A DNA stretch of 64,000 nt from PNNG01 sp046291695 (lineage in GTDB: Bacteria; Bacteroidota; Bacteroidia; UBA7662), in NCBI GenBank assembly GCA_046291695.1, contig JBKBSO010000015.1:1-64000 (forward strand), written 5' to 3'. The notes beneath the pieces were generated by a model, which saw only the letters and a program-made list of their open reading frames with translations, did no database searches and was not told where the DNA came from. A program made the position numbers and the translations under genes. How positions within the stretch are numbered: the stretch's first letter is position 1; each line of letters begins with the position of its first letter. Positions 8,517 to 17,658 of the stretch are shown here, piece by piece.

Positions 8517-9017
8517 ATGGCAAACATTACCCTTGGAGGAAACCCCATAGAAACCAATGGCCAATTACCGGCCGTAGGCACTCAAGCACCTGAGTTCGAA
8601 CTCAGCGGCACGGACCTTCAAACCGTAAAACTCAGCGATTTCCTTGGTCAACGGTTAGTACTTAATATTTTCCCGAGCATCGACACCAGTGTTTGCGCAG
8701 CCTCAGTGCGCCGCTTTAACCAAGATGCAGCGGCTTTGCCGAATAGCCAAGTACTCAACATCAGTCGCGATTTACCCTTTGCCCATAAACGCTTTTGTGC
8801 GGCTGAAGGCATTGAAGGCGTATTTTCACTTTCAGAATACATCAATCACAACTTTGGTGAGGCCTATGGCGTGGTAATGAGCAGCGGTAAGCTCAAAGGC
8901 TTACACAGCCGGGCTGTGTTGGTGATTGACGAAAAGGGAATGGTTGTTTATGCCGAGCAAGTAGCTGAAATAGCGCAGGAGCCCAATTACAACGCTGCAC
9001 TTTTAGCTCTAAAATAA
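8517..9017 (+). CDS. tpx: Thiol peroxidase, atypical 2-Cys peroxiredoxin
   Basis: 166 residues, the normal Tpx length. It reduces H2O2 and alkyl hydroperoxides using thioredoxin. The peroxidatic Cys60 lies in PSIDTSVCAASVRRFN and the resolving Cys94 in AHKRFCAAEG, the spacing that defines the Tpx subgroup. The N-terminal strand (ITLGGNPIETNGQLPAVG) is also characteristic. It has its own candidate promoter and is followed after 16 bp by a membrane protein gene, so the two may be co-transcribed. Confidence 0.97.
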   Translation: MANITLGGNPIETNGQLPAVGTQAPEFELSGTDLQTVKLSDFLGQRLVLNIFPSIDTSVCAASVRRFNQDAAALPNSQVLNISRDLPFAHKRFCAAEGIEGVFSLSEYINHNFGEAYGVVMSSGKLKGLHSRAVLVIDEKGMVVYAEQVAEIAQEPNYNAALLALK

Positions 9018-9033
9018 CTTTCTACAAAAGCAC

Positions 9034-9786
9034 ATGATCTGGTTTAGCGTAATTATTGGCGCCATCCTCATTGGCAGTAGCTTTTTAGTAAACGCTAAAA
9101 ATGCACCTAGCTTATTGGCTGGATACAACAAGCTTTCGGCAGCCGAAAAACTCCGCTTTCCCTTACGCGAATACATTGGTTTTGTGCGACGCTGGCTGAT
9201 TGGTCTGGGTATTGCAAAAATGGCTACAGCATTGCTGCTGATTTGGTTGTGGCCCGACCGCTACCTATTCAGCATCTTGATTTTGCTTTTCGGACTGGCC
9301 CTGATGCTTATTCATACCATGATGCGCTTTGACTTCGGCAACAATAGAATTACCGGATTTTCAGCCATCATGCTCATTCTCTTGGGCATCATCATTGGCT
9401 GGAGTGCCCGCAACAGCCAACAAGACAATACCATAACCCTCAGCCCCAATCGCATAGCGATAGAAGGCAGTTACGGATTGGCCTTTCCCATGAGCGAGCT
9501 CATCCGTTGGGAACTCACGGATAGCCTTCCCCCCATCAGGGTCCGTAGGCATGGCTATAACGATGGCAAATTGAGCAAGGGCATTTTCATAACCAAGAAC
9601 GAAGAGCGAGTAAGGCTATTTATCCGCAAAGGCCAAAGGCCTTACCTCTACCTTGAAACCCGTCAGGGCGAAAAAATCTGGTTTGGGCTCGATGGCGATT
9701 ATCAACGGACAATTGCAGCGAGCCTACAGCAGTTATTACCCGAAGGCAAGCAAGATGCCCAATCACCAGAAAAAAGCATGAGGTAA
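9034..9786 (+). CDS. Membrane protein with DUF3784-like N-terminus and cytosolic domain
   Basis: 250 residues. A first membrane helix, then the motif LAGYNKLSAAEKLRF, which resembles the LIAGYNTMSKEEK signature of DUF3784. Three more hydrophobic segments follow (about residues 53-75, 77-95 and 103-123). Residues ~130-240 form a soluble, strand-rich domain (MSELIRWELTDSLPPIRVRR, ERVRLFIRKG) that may be a PH-like fold. It sits 16 bp after tpx. The function is not known; a link to peroxide stress would rest only on this position. Confidence 0.75.
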   Translation: MIWFSVIIGAILIGSSFLVNAKNAPSLLAGYNKLSAAEKLRFPLREYIGFVRRWLIGLGIAKMATALLLIWLWPDRYLFSILILLFGLALMLIHTMMRFDFGNNRITGFSAIMLILLGIIIGWSARNSQQDNTITLSPNRIAIEGSYGLAFPMSELIRWELTDSLPPIRVRRHGYNDGKLSKGIFITKNEERVRLFIRKGQRPYLYLETRQGEKIWFGLDGDYQRTIAASLQQLLPEGKQDAQSPEKSMR

Positions 9787-9881
9787 ATCAGCTACCAACG
9801 GCCTGTGATTATCTGGCCCTCACCTTGCCCAAGCACCTGGTTCGCGCTTGTACCAAGGCCCCATTCATGTGTGCAGCTCAA

Positions 9882-10613
9882 CTAAGCCGCATACAACGCA
9901 AACACCGTTGGCCGCTTGTGTAAATCAGGCGTGGATCCTTTTCGCCACAGACCCACCGGCTGACTGATGAGCAATTCTCTGGGGCTGGTTAGCTCCACCC
10001 CCACACACAATCGGGTATTGGGGTGAAGGCTTTGGACAGCCGTTTCCAGCATTTGGTTATTGCGGTAAGGCGCTTCTATAAAGAGCTGCGTCATATTGCG
10101 CTGTCGGCTTTCGGCTTCTAAATCGATGAGTGCCTTTTTACGGGCCGCTTTATCGACCGGCAGGTACCCTTGAAAAGCAAATTTTTGTCCGTTAAAGCCC
10201 GACGCCATGAGCGTGAGCAGAATGCTGCTTGGTCCGGTTACCGGCACCACCTGTATGCCCAGGCGGTGTGCTTCAGCTACAACAAGGGCACCGGGGTCGG
10301 CCACAGCCGGACAACCCGCATCGCTCAGCAGGCCCATATCGTACCCCTCCAGCGCTGGCTCCAGCCATTTGCGGGCATCTCGCACCACCGAATGTTCATT
10401 GAGCAAGGTCATATGTAGCGCATTGATGTCGATTTCGCGGTTAAGCGCCTTCAAATAACGTCGGCTTTCCTTTTCGCTTTCCACCACCCAATGCTTCAAA
10501 CGACTAGCCAGGGGCGGCACAGAAGCGGGTATGCTGGCCGTAAGGGCCACAGCAGCAGCCTCTGAATAGTCGCTGGCAACAAGGGGGCAGGGAATGAGAA
10601 AAAGTGTAGGCAT
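9882..10613 (-). CDS. RsmI-like tetrapyrrole-methylase-family methyltransferase
   Basis: 243 residues. The middle carries the family core: MGLLSDAGCPAVADPGALVV and VVPVTGPSSILLTLMASGF, matching the SDAG-P-ISDPG and P-GPSA motifs of RsmI, the 16S rRNA C1402 ribose methyltransferase. The N-terminus (MPTLFLIPCPLV) lacks the usual TPIGNL-D motif, and the protein is about 40 residues shorter than classical RsmI. It belongs to the short Bacteroidota version of the family. The rRNA target is inferred from homology and may differ. It converges with the membrane protein gene across 95 bp. Confidence 0.85.
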   Translation of the reverse strand: MPTLFLIPCPLVASDYSEAAAVALTASIPASVPPLASRLKHWVVESEKESRRYLKALNREIDINALHMTLLNEHSVVRDARKWLEPALEGYDMGLLSDAGCPAVADPGALVVAEAHRLGIQVVPVTGPSSILLTLMASGFNGQKFAFQGYLPVDKAARKKALIDLEAESRQRNMTQLFIEAPYRNNQMLETAVQSLHPNTRLCVGVELTSPRELLISQPVGLWRKGSTPDLHKRPTVFALYAA

Positions 10614-10655
10614 GTGGCGTAGTTTCTGGAGTGATTGCTGCGCAATTCCGGGATA

Positions 10656-10706
10656 TCAAGATTTGAAAGTCAAAGTTCAACATTCTAGGCTCAAAAGTCA
10701 AAAGTG
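10656..10706. repeat. Short AAAGTTCAA-type repeat tract
   Basis: Degenerate direct repeats of AAGTCAAAGTTCAAC type lie in the 269-bp gap between the RsmI-like gene and the exporter gene. Similar units occur inside ileS at 13867-13892. The rest of the gap holds only the promoter box at 10860. Confidence 0.6.
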
Positions 10707-10859
10707 GAGCAAGCCGAACTCAAATGTACAGCTATGAGGAGATATACTGCCTTTTCAGGATCATGATTTCGGCCGAAGCTAACTGTGAGCCAAACCATAA
10801 AGCAAAATTCCAGCCATTCCCTTGGCGGCTTCTGCCCTCCATCTTTCAGGCCTTTTGCC

Positions 10860-10867
10860 TACCTTTG
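10860..10867 (+). promoter_or_regulatory. Candidate -7 box (TACCTTTG) for MMPL exporter and ileS
   Basis: Exact TAnnTTTG match 15 bp before the ATG at 10883, implying a very short leader. No clear -33 element. Confidence 0.45.
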
Positions 10868-10882
10868 TGGGATTTTTAGCAT

Positions 10883-13222
10883 ATGTGGACTTATATCGCC
10901 CGGTTTATACTTCGTAATCGCCTCCTACTCTTAATGCTCCTGGCCACCGCCACCGGCTTTATGGGCTGGCATGCCTCGCAAGTTCGGATGTCGAACGAAG
11001 GCAACCGCTTGATTCCTGATGGCGATCCTGATTTACAGATTTATAAAGACTTCCAAAAAACATTCGGCATCGACGGTAACATCATGGTGGTGGGCGTACA
11101 AAGTCGCGATTTGTTTGAGCTCGAGTTTTTTAACGAGTGGTCGAAGCTCACCGAACGTATCCACAAGCTTGAATTGGTACGCGGGGCGGTAAGCATTGCC
11201 AACCTACCGAGGCTCGAAAAAAACCAGACCGAAAAGAAGTTTGATTTCAAGCCCATTGTTGGTCGACTCCCTCAAAACGAAGCCGATTTGGAAGCAATTC
11301 GTGCCGAAATCACCAACAACAAGCTGTATGCCGGTATTTTGCTGAATCCCGAAACCAATACCACCCTCATGGCCGTAACCTTTGATGAGGAAGTATTGAA
11401 TTCTGATTTACGCATCCCTGCTGTGGAAGAAGTGGTTCGCATCATGGATGCCTTTGCAATACATCACGATGTAGAGGTACATTATTCGGGATTGCCCTAT
11501 GTGCGCACCATCTTTTCGACCAAAGTGGCCATGGAGCTCAAACTATTTAGTGTGCTCGCCGTGCTGGTTACGGCTTTTGTACTTTTTATGTTCTTTCGCT
11601 CCTTTTATGCGGTATTCTTCCCCATCTTGGTGGTGGTGGTTGGGGCCGTTTGGGCCTTGGGGCTGATCCACTTATTTGGTTTTAAAATCACTTTACTCAG
11701 TGGGTTAATTCCAGCTTTAATAGTAGTCATTGGCGTGCCTAATTGTGTTTATCTGCTCAATAAATACCACGATGAGTTCCGCAAACACGGCAATAAGGTT
11801 AAGGCCCTAAGCAGGATTATAGAACGCATCGGAATTGCCACCTTAATCACCAATGCTACCACCGCCATAGGATTCGGTGTATTTTACTTTACCGATAGTG
11901 CCATCCTTCAGGAATTTGGCTTGGTAGTCGCGGTGAGCATCATGCTGGTATTTGTAGCCAGTATCATCATCATTCCGGCTGTATTCGCATATCTCCCCAG
12001 TCCTGAGCGTCAACAGTTGCGTCACCTCGACAACAATAATGTAAGCGGCTTTCTTAACCTGCTTGAGCGTATTGTAATCCATCACCGTACGGCTGTTTAT
12101 GTTGTAACTTCGGTTATGGCCATTGTTGCAGTTATCGGTGCAACACGCTTGCAAGCCCTGAGTTATATTGTCGACGATTTGCCTCGGCACGATAAGGTGT
12201 ACAGCGATTTGAAATTTTTTGAGCAGCACTTTAGCGGCGTAATGCCCTTCGAGTTGCTTATCGATACAGGTCGAAAGGGTGGTGCCCAATCGGCCGGCCA
12301 ACTACAAAAGGCCGAAGAAGTACAGCAAATTTTAAGTAGTCATCCCGAATTTGGAAATCCCCTATCGGTGGTGCAATTGGTAAAAGGTGCTAACCAGGCC
12401 TATTTTAACGGTCAAGAAGATTATTTCCGCTTGCCAAATGCGCAAGAGCGAAATTTTGTGCTCCCCTATTTAATTAGAACCCGTGGCGATAACCAGGCTA
12501 CGGTAAATGCGCTTACTGATTCGTCTCGTCAAATCATACGCATCAGTATGAATGTGGCCGATGTGGGTACCATCGAAATGCGGAAGTTGTTTGAAAATAT
12601 TAAGCCCAGGGTCGATTCGGTGATGGAAGGCACGAACAACAAGGTGAGCTATACGGGTACCAGCCTCATCTTTCTGAAGGGCAATGCCTACCTCATCAGC
12701 TCGCTGATCAGCAGTTTGAGTCTGGCCTTTGTAATCATCAGCATCATCATGTCGTTGATGTTCCGCAGTTGGAAAATCATCGTTATCTCCATTGTGCCCA
12801 ATCTGTTCCCGCTCTTGGTTACTGCAGGAGCCATGGGTTACCTGGGGGTTGCCCTTAAACCCAGTACGGTACTCATTTTCAGCATTGCCTTTGGCATCGC
12901 GGTCGACGATAGCATTCACTTTCTCACCAAATACCGGCAAGAGCTCCGACGTCACAATTGGGACATTCCCAAAACCGTGATCATGGCACTACGCGAAACC
13001 GGCGCCAGTATGGTATACACCAGCATCATCCTTTTTTTCGGTTTCATCATTTTTGGAGCTTCCAATTTTGGGGGAACGGTGGCCTTAGGCCTCATGACCA
13101 GTTCTACCCTCATTGTGGCCATGCTCAGCAATTTGCTGTTGCTACCCACCTTAATCTTATCTTTCGACCGAAGAGAAAAAAAACGTCAGCTAAAACTCGA
13201 ATCAGCTCAGGAAAATGGCTAA
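10883..13222 (+). CDS. MMPL/RND-superfamily exporter
   Basis: 779 residues. The architecture is duplicated: a first helix (RNRLLLLMLLATATGFMGWH), a large periplasmic loop (~35-210), five or six helices (~215-380), then a second helix, loop (~430-610) and a final helix bundle (~615-760). The second bundle carries FGIAVDDSIHFLTKYRQE, the GxxxDD...H motif typical of RND/MMPL proton-driven exporters of the HpnN/COG1033 type. No adaptor or outer-membrane partner is adjacent, as is usual for this subfamily, whose cargo is often lipid. The last 8 bp overlap the ileS start, so the two genes are translationally coupled. A paralogue is at 47761-49968. Confidence 0.9.
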   Translation: MWTYIARFILRNRLLLLMLLATATGFMGWHASQVRMSNEGNRLIPDGDPDLQIYKDFQKTFGIDGNIMVVGVQSRDLFELEFFNEWSKLTERIHKLELVRGAVSIANLPRLEKNQTEKKFDFKPIVGRLPQNEADLEAIRAEITNNKLYAGILLNPETNTTLMAVTFDEEVLNSDLRIPAVEEVVRIMDAFAIHHDVEVHYSGLPYVRTIFSTKVAMELKLFSVLAVLVTAFVLFMFFRSFYAVFFPILVVVVGAVWALGLIHLFGFKITLLSGLIPALIVVIGVPNCVYLLNKYHDEFRKHGNKVKALSRIIERIGIATLITNATTAIGFGVFYFTDSAILQEFGLVVAVSIMLVFVASIIIIPAVFAYLPSPERQQLRHLDNNNVSGFLNLLERIVIHHRTAVYVVTSVMAIVAVIGATRLQALSYIVDDLPRHDKVYSDLKFFEQHFSGVMPFELLIDTGRKGGAQSAGQLQKAEEVQQILSSHPEFGNPLSVVQLVKGANQAYFNGQEDYFRLPNAQERNFVLPYLIRTRGDNQATVNALTDSSRQIIRISMNVADVGTIEMRKLFENIKPRVDSVMEGTNNKVSYTGTSLIFLKGNAYLISSLISSLSLAFVIISIIMSLMFRSWKIIVISIVPNLFPLLVTAGAMGYLGVALKPSTVLIFSIAFGIAVDDSIHFLTKYRQELRRHNWDIPKTVIMALRETGASMVYTSIILFFGFIIFGASNFGGTVALGLMTSSTLIVAMLSNLLLLPTLILSFDRREKKRQLKLESAQENG

Positions 13223-16200
13223 TACTTATCCCGAATACAAGCAACTTGATTTAACCGCCCTGAACCGCGACATCGCCGCCTGGTGGAAAAAAGAAGGCAT
13301 TTTCGAACGCAGCATCAGCGAACGTGAAGGTGCGCCTGCCTTTGTGTTTTACGAAGGACCACCTTCGGCCAACGGCATTCCGGGCATTCACCACCTGATG
13401 GCGCGCGCGATCAAAGACATCTTTTGCCGCTTTCAAACCATGCAAGGCAAGCAGGTAAAGCGCAAAAGCGGCTGGGATACCCATGGCCTGCCCATCGAAC
13501 TGCAGGTAGAAAAAAAGCTGGGCATTACCAAAGACGATATCGGTAAAAAAATCAGCGTGGAAGAGTACAACCGCTTGTGCCGTGAGGATGTGATGGAGTT
13601 CACCGGCTTGTGGGAAGATTTGACCGAAAAAATGGGCTACTGGGTCGATTTGAAAGACCCGTACGTTACCTACAAAAACGAATACATCGAAACCGTTTGG
13701 GCCTTGCTCAAGCGCCTGCACGATAAGGGTTTGCTGTACAAAGGCTACACCATCCAGCCCTTTTCACCCGCCGCCGGCACCGGTTTGAGCTCCCACGAGT
13801 TGAACCAGCCCGGCACCTACCGCGATGTGAAAGATACCAGTGCGGTGGCGCAGTTCAAGGCCGAGGAAAGTTCAAAGTTCAAGGTTCAAAGTTTGGTAGG
13901 GAAAGAAATTGATACCGATTTGTTCTTCCTGGCGTGGACCACCACGCCCTGGACCTTGCCTTCGAATACGGCCCTGGCGGTAGGTGAAAAAATCGATTAT
14001 GTGCTGGTACGCACGTTCAACCCTTACACCCACCTGCCCGTAACGCTCATTTTGGCAGAAGCTTTATTGACTAAGTATTTCAAGCCCGAGCAGGCCCTAT
14101 TGCCACTCGATGGTTATGAAGCTGGCCAAAAACAAATTCCCTATCGCATTTTTGGCCAATTTAAAGGCGCCGCACTTGATGGCCTCGGCTACGAGCAATT
14201 GCTTCCCTATTCCCAACCCCAAGATGGCGATGCCTTCCGGGTGGTATTGGGCGATTTTGTAACCACCGAAGACGGCACCGGCATCGTGCACCTGGCCCCC
14301 AGCTTTGGTGCCGACGACTTTCGCGTGGCCAAGCAAAACGGAATCGGCAGCCTCACGCTCGTCGACCGCCGCGGCCGCTTTGTGGATAGCCTGGTCGACG
14401 ATACCTTCCCCCTCGCCGGCATGCCCGTGAAAGAGGCCTACCTGAGCGAGGAAGAGAAAGCCAGCATCCTCGCCCTACAGCAAGTCAAGCTCAAGGACAT
14501 CATCCCCAACCTCAGCAAATACCTGAGTGTAGATGAACTCATCACCCTCAAACTCAAGCTCGAGAACCGCGCCTTCAAAATAGAGAAGTACGAACACAGC
14601 TACCCGCACTGCTGGCGCACCGACAAGCCCATTCTGTATTACCCGCTCGACAGCTGGTTCATCCGCACCACGGCCTACAAAGACCGCATGGTGGAGCTGA
14701 ACAAAACCATCAACTGGAAACCCGAGAGCACCGGCACCGGGCGCTTTGGCAACTGGCTGGAGAACTTGGTCGACTGGAACCTCAGCCGCTCGCGTTATTG
14801 GGGTACGCCGCTGCCCATTTGGCGCACCGAAGGTGGAGAAGAGAGTATTTGCATCGGCTCTATGGAAGAGTTACGGGCCGAAATGGCCAAAGCCAGGGCA
14901 GCCGGCATCGGCAATCCAGCCGAAATTACCGACCTGCACCGTCCTCAAGTCGATGAAATTGTATTGCTGAGCCCGAGCGGCAAGCCCATGTATCGCGAAA
15001 CCGACCTCATCGACGTATGGTTCGACTCGGGTGCCATGCCCTATGCGCAATGGCACTATCCGTTCGAAAACCGCGATGTGATTGAAAACGGCAAGGCCTT
15101 CCCGGCCGATTTTATTGCTGAAGGGGTAGACCAAACCCGCGGCTGGTTCTTCACGCTACATGCCATTGCCGTGATGTTGTTCGATTCAGTAGCCTTTAAA
15201 ACTGTGGTGAGCAACGGTTTGGTGCTCGATAAAAACGGCAACAAAATGTCGAAGCGTTTGGGCAATGCCGTCGACCCCTTCAAAACCATCGATGCCCACG
15301 GGGCCGATGCCACCCGCTGGTATATGGTGAGCAATTCACAGCCTTGGGACAACCTTAAATTCGACATCGAAGGGGTGAAGGAAGTGCAGCGCAAGTTCTT
15401 CGGAACCCTGTACAACACCTACAGCTTTTTTGCGCTCTATGCCAACATCGACGGCTTCCGCTACCAGCAGCCTGATGTGCCCTTGGCCGAGCGTCCCGAA
15501 ATCGACCGTTGGATCATATCGCTGCTCAACAGCCTCATCCAAACGGTAGAAGAAGCTTACGCCAGCTACGAACCCACACGTGCAGCCCGGGCCATTCAGG
15601 AATTTGTCGACGAACACCTCAGCAATTGGTACGTACGCTTGTGTCGCCGAAGGTTCTGGCGCGGCGAGCTCAATACCGACAAGCTGGCGGCCTACCAAAC
15701 GCTTTACCGCTGCTTGGATGTCATCAGTCAGCTCATGGCGCCCATTGCCCCCTTTTACGCCGAGCGTTTATTCCGCGACCTCAATCAAACTACGGGGCGG
15801 GAGGCCGCCGAATCCGTGCATCTGGCCTTGTTCCCCCAGGCCAATAGCCAGCTAATCGACACCGCGCTCGAAAACCGTATGCAGTTGGCGCAAGACATCT
15901 GTTCGATGGTACTTTCGCTCCGTAAAAAGGAAAGCATCAGGGTTCGGCAGCCCCTACAGAAAATCCTCATTCCCGTGCTCGATCCGGAGCAAGAAAGGCA
16001 CATTGAAGCCGTAGCCGAGCTCATCAAGTCGGAAGTAAATGTGAAAGAAATTGATTTCCTTTCGGATGCGAGCGGAGTGGTAACCAAGAAGATTAAGCCA
16101 AACTTTAAGGCCCTTGGCCCGAAATACCCTAAACAAATGAAAGGGATTTCCAATTTACTCGCAAACTTTAGCCAGGCCGATATTGTTGCATTTGAGCGTA

Positions 16201-16604
16201 ATAATGGTGCTGAATTAAACGTTGAAGGCACGTTATGCACCATTAGCCGCGAAGATGTGGACATTTTGTCGGAAGATATTCCCGGATGGTTAGTAGCTTC
16301 CGCCGGAAAACTAACCGTAGCGCTCGACATTACGGTAACTGAGGGTCTCAAAAACGAAGGCATTGCACGCGAGCTGGTAAACCGCATACAGAAGCTGCGT
16401 AAAGACAACGATTTTGAGGTTACAGACCGTATCCTGGTTTGGCTGGAAGATGATGTTTACGTTAAGTCCGCCGTTGAAGAATATAAAGCGTATATTTGCG
16501 GCGAAATTCTGGCAACAAACCTGGAATTGGTTCACTCGTTCGACGGGAAACCTCAGGAAATCGAAATAGACGAGCGAACGTTTAAGATTCTTTTAAAAAG
16601 ATAA
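13215..16604 (+). CDS. ileS: Isoleucyl-tRNA synthetase
   Basis: 1129 residues, the size of the longer eukaryote-like/Bacteroidota class. The ATP-binding HIGH motif is GIHH (57-60) and the KMSKR loop is at 677-681. The editing domain contains the WTTTPWTLPSNTALAVG motif, and a C-terminal anticodon-binding region follows. Residues 218-226 (ESSKFKVQS) are encoded by a TTCAAAGTTCAAGG repeat that looks like an in-frame insertion of an intergenic repeat just before the editing domain. The start overlaps the exporter gene by 8 bp, and a DksA/TraR-like gene follows after 4 bp. Confidence 0.98.
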   Translation: MANTYPEYKQLDLTALNRDIAAWWKKEGIFERSISEREGAPAFVFYEGPPSANGIPGIHHLMARAIKDIFCRFQTMQGKQVKRKSGWDTHGLPIELQVEKKLGITKDDIGKKISVEEYNRLCREDVMEFTGLWEDLTEKMGYWVDLKDPYVTYKNEYIETVWALLKRLHDKGLLYKGYTIQPFSPAAGTGLSSHELNQPGTYRDVKDTSAVAQFKAEESSKFKVQSLVGKEIDTDLFFLAWTTTPWTLPSNTALAVGEKIDYVLVRTFNPYTHLPVTLILAEALLTKYFKPEQALLPLDGYEAGQKQIPYRIFGQFKGAALDGLGYEQLLPYSQPQDGDAFRVVLGDFVTTEDGTGIVHLAPSFGADDFRVAKQNGIGSLTLVDRRGRFVDSLVDDTFPLAGMPVKEAYLSEEEKASILALQQVKLKDIIPNLSKYLSVDELITLKLKLENRAFKIEKYEHSYPHCWRTDKPILYYPLDSWFIRTTAYKDRMVELNKTINWKPESTGTGRFGNWLENLVDWNLSRSRYWGTPLPIWRTEGGEESICIGSMEELRAEMAKARAAGIGNPAEITDLHRPQVDEIVLLSPSGKPMYRETDLIDVWFDSGAMPYAQWHYPFENRDVIENGKAFPADFIAEGVDQTRGWFFTLHAIAVMLFDSVAFKTVVSNGLVLDKNGNKMSKRLGNAVDPFKTIDAHGADATRWYMVSNSQPWDNLKFDIEGVKEVQRKFFGTLYNTYSFFALYANIDGFRYQQPDVPLAERPEIDRWIISLLNSLIQTVEEAYASYEPTRAARAIQEFVDEHLSNWYVRLCRRRFWRGELNTDKLAAYQTLYRCLDVISQLMAPIAPFYAERLFRDLNQTTGREAAESVHLALFPQANSQLIDTALENRMQLAQDICSMVLSLRKKESIRVRQPLQKILIPVLDPEQERHIEAVAELIKSEVNVKEIDFLSDASGVVTKKIKPNFKALGPKYPKQMKGISNLLANFSQADIVAFERNNGAELNVEGTLCTISREDVDILSEDIPGWLVASAGKLTVALDITVTEGLKNEGIARELVNRIQKLRKDNDFEVTDRILVWLEDDVYVKSAVEEYKAYICGEILATNLELVHSFDGKPQEIEIDERTFKILLKR
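13867..13892 (+). repeat. In-frame GTTCAAAG repeat inside ileS
   Basis: Three degenerate AAGTTCAA units in a row, encoding ESSKFKVQS. They resemble the tract at 10656-10706 in the non-coding gap upstream of the same operon. Confidence 0.7.
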
Positions 16605-16608
16605 GGCG

Positions 16609-16992
16609 ATGGAAAACAAAGTTGAAAAATCACGCTACAGCGATGAAGAACTCATGGAGTTCAAGCAGCTGATTATGGAAAAGCTTGAAGTAGCCAGAAG
16701 TGAATTTAAGTATTATCAGGAACAATTGATTAGTGCCAACACCAATGGTACCGATGACACTTCCAACAGCTATGTTACGCTCGAAGAAGGATCGCTCACC
16801 ATGGAAAAAGAGCACTACAGCCAGTTAGCTTCCCGTCAACGCAAATTCATCGATCACCTCGAAAATGCTTTGATCCGGATTGAAAACAAGACCTACGGGG
16901 TATGTCGTGAAACCGGCAAACTTATCCCCAAAGAGCGCTTGATGGCGGTACCACACGCAACCCTTTCCATGGAAGCTAAGCTCAAGCAGTAA
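16609..16992 (+). CDS. DksA/TraR-family protein with degenerate zinc finger
   Basis: 127 residues. A long coiled-coil (about 8-95) is followed by the family's C-terminal segment, TYGVCRETGKLIPKERLMAVPHATLSMEAK. Family members bind the RNA polymerase secondary channel and modulate transcription. Only one cysteine remains of the normal C-x2-C...C-x2-C zinc site, so zinc binding is unlikely, as in several Bacteroidota homologues. The gene lies 4 bp after ileS and 24 bp before lspA in a probable operon. Confidence 0.9.
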   Translation: MENKVEKSRYSDEELMEFKQLIMEKLEVARSEFKYYQEQLISANTNGTDDTSNSYVTLEEGSLTMEKEHYSQLASRQRKFIDHLENALIRIENKTYGVCRETGKLIPKERLMAVPHATLSMEAKLKQ

Positions 16993-17016
16993 GCTGTTTG
17001 GTTTAAACCGTATTCC

Positions 17017-17634
17017 TTGAAAAAATCGCACATACCCGTGTTGGTAATAAGCCTGATCTTGCTCGTAGATCAGGCTTCTAAGCTTTTGGTAAAAAGTAAG
17101 ATGTACTTAGGCGAGCACTTTAATGTGCTTGGCAAGTACTTTCAGATATATTTTATTGAAAACAATGGCATGGCCTTCGGGCTGGAATTTGCCGGAGAAT
17201 ACGGCAAGCTTTTCCTTACCCTGTTTCGTTTGGTGGCAGTTGGCTTTTTGGCGGTTTTGTTATACCGCATGGTCAAGAAAAATAGCAGTCCAACCGGAGC
17301 TTATGTAGCCATTTCCCTCATCCTGGCCGGAGCCTTAGGCAACATCATCGACTCTGTATTTTATGGCGTATTGTTTGGCTACGAACGACTATTTCATGGT
17401 CGGGTAGTGGATATGCTCTATTTTCCGATTTGGGAAGGCTATCTACCAGAATGGCTGCCCTTTAAAGGTGGAGATTATTTCATTTTCTTTCGCCCGGTAT
17501 TTAATATTGCCGATACGGCCATTTCTACCGGCGTAGGTATGCTATTGGTTTGGCAAAACAAATACTTCCCAACCGAAAATAAATCCAGCAAAACAGTTGC
17601 GGACCAATCGACCCACAACGAAACTCAAGTCTAA
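17017..17634 (+). CDS. lspA: Lipoprotein signal peptidase (signal peptidase II)
   Basis: 205 residues from a TTG start. The next ATG (17101) would remove the first membrane helix and its conserved Asp (LVDQASK), so TTG is preferred. It is an inner-membrane aspartyl protease that removes signal peptides from diacylglyceryl prolipoproteins. The NNGMAFG motif (49-55), GNIIDS, and the catalytic aspartates D132 (RVVDMLYF) and D166 (FNIADTAIS) are all present. A long inserted loop (~137-158) separates the last two motifs, common in Bacteroidota. It processes lipoproteins such as those at 23.8-27.2 kb. Confidence 0.95.
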   Translation: MKKSHIPVLVISLILLVDQASKLLVKSKMYLGEHFNVLGKYFQIYFIENNGMAFGLEFAGEYGKLFLTLFRLVAVGFLAVLLYRMVKKNSSPTGAYVAISLILAGALGNIIDSVFYGVLFGYERLFHGRVVDMLYFPIWEGYLPEWLPFKGGDYFIFFRPVFNIADTAISTGVGMLLVWQNKYFPTENKSSKTVADQSTHNETQV

Positions 17635-17658
17635 TTTTGGCGGATTGTTTTTTTAGGC

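Noticed and set aside
15785..16408. 207-residue reverse open frame in ileS
   Set aside because: Antisense to conserved IleS codons; Ser-rich composition of a shadow frame.
17101..17634. ATG start for lspA at 17101
   Set aside because: It would remove the first membrane helix and the conserved VDQASK segment.
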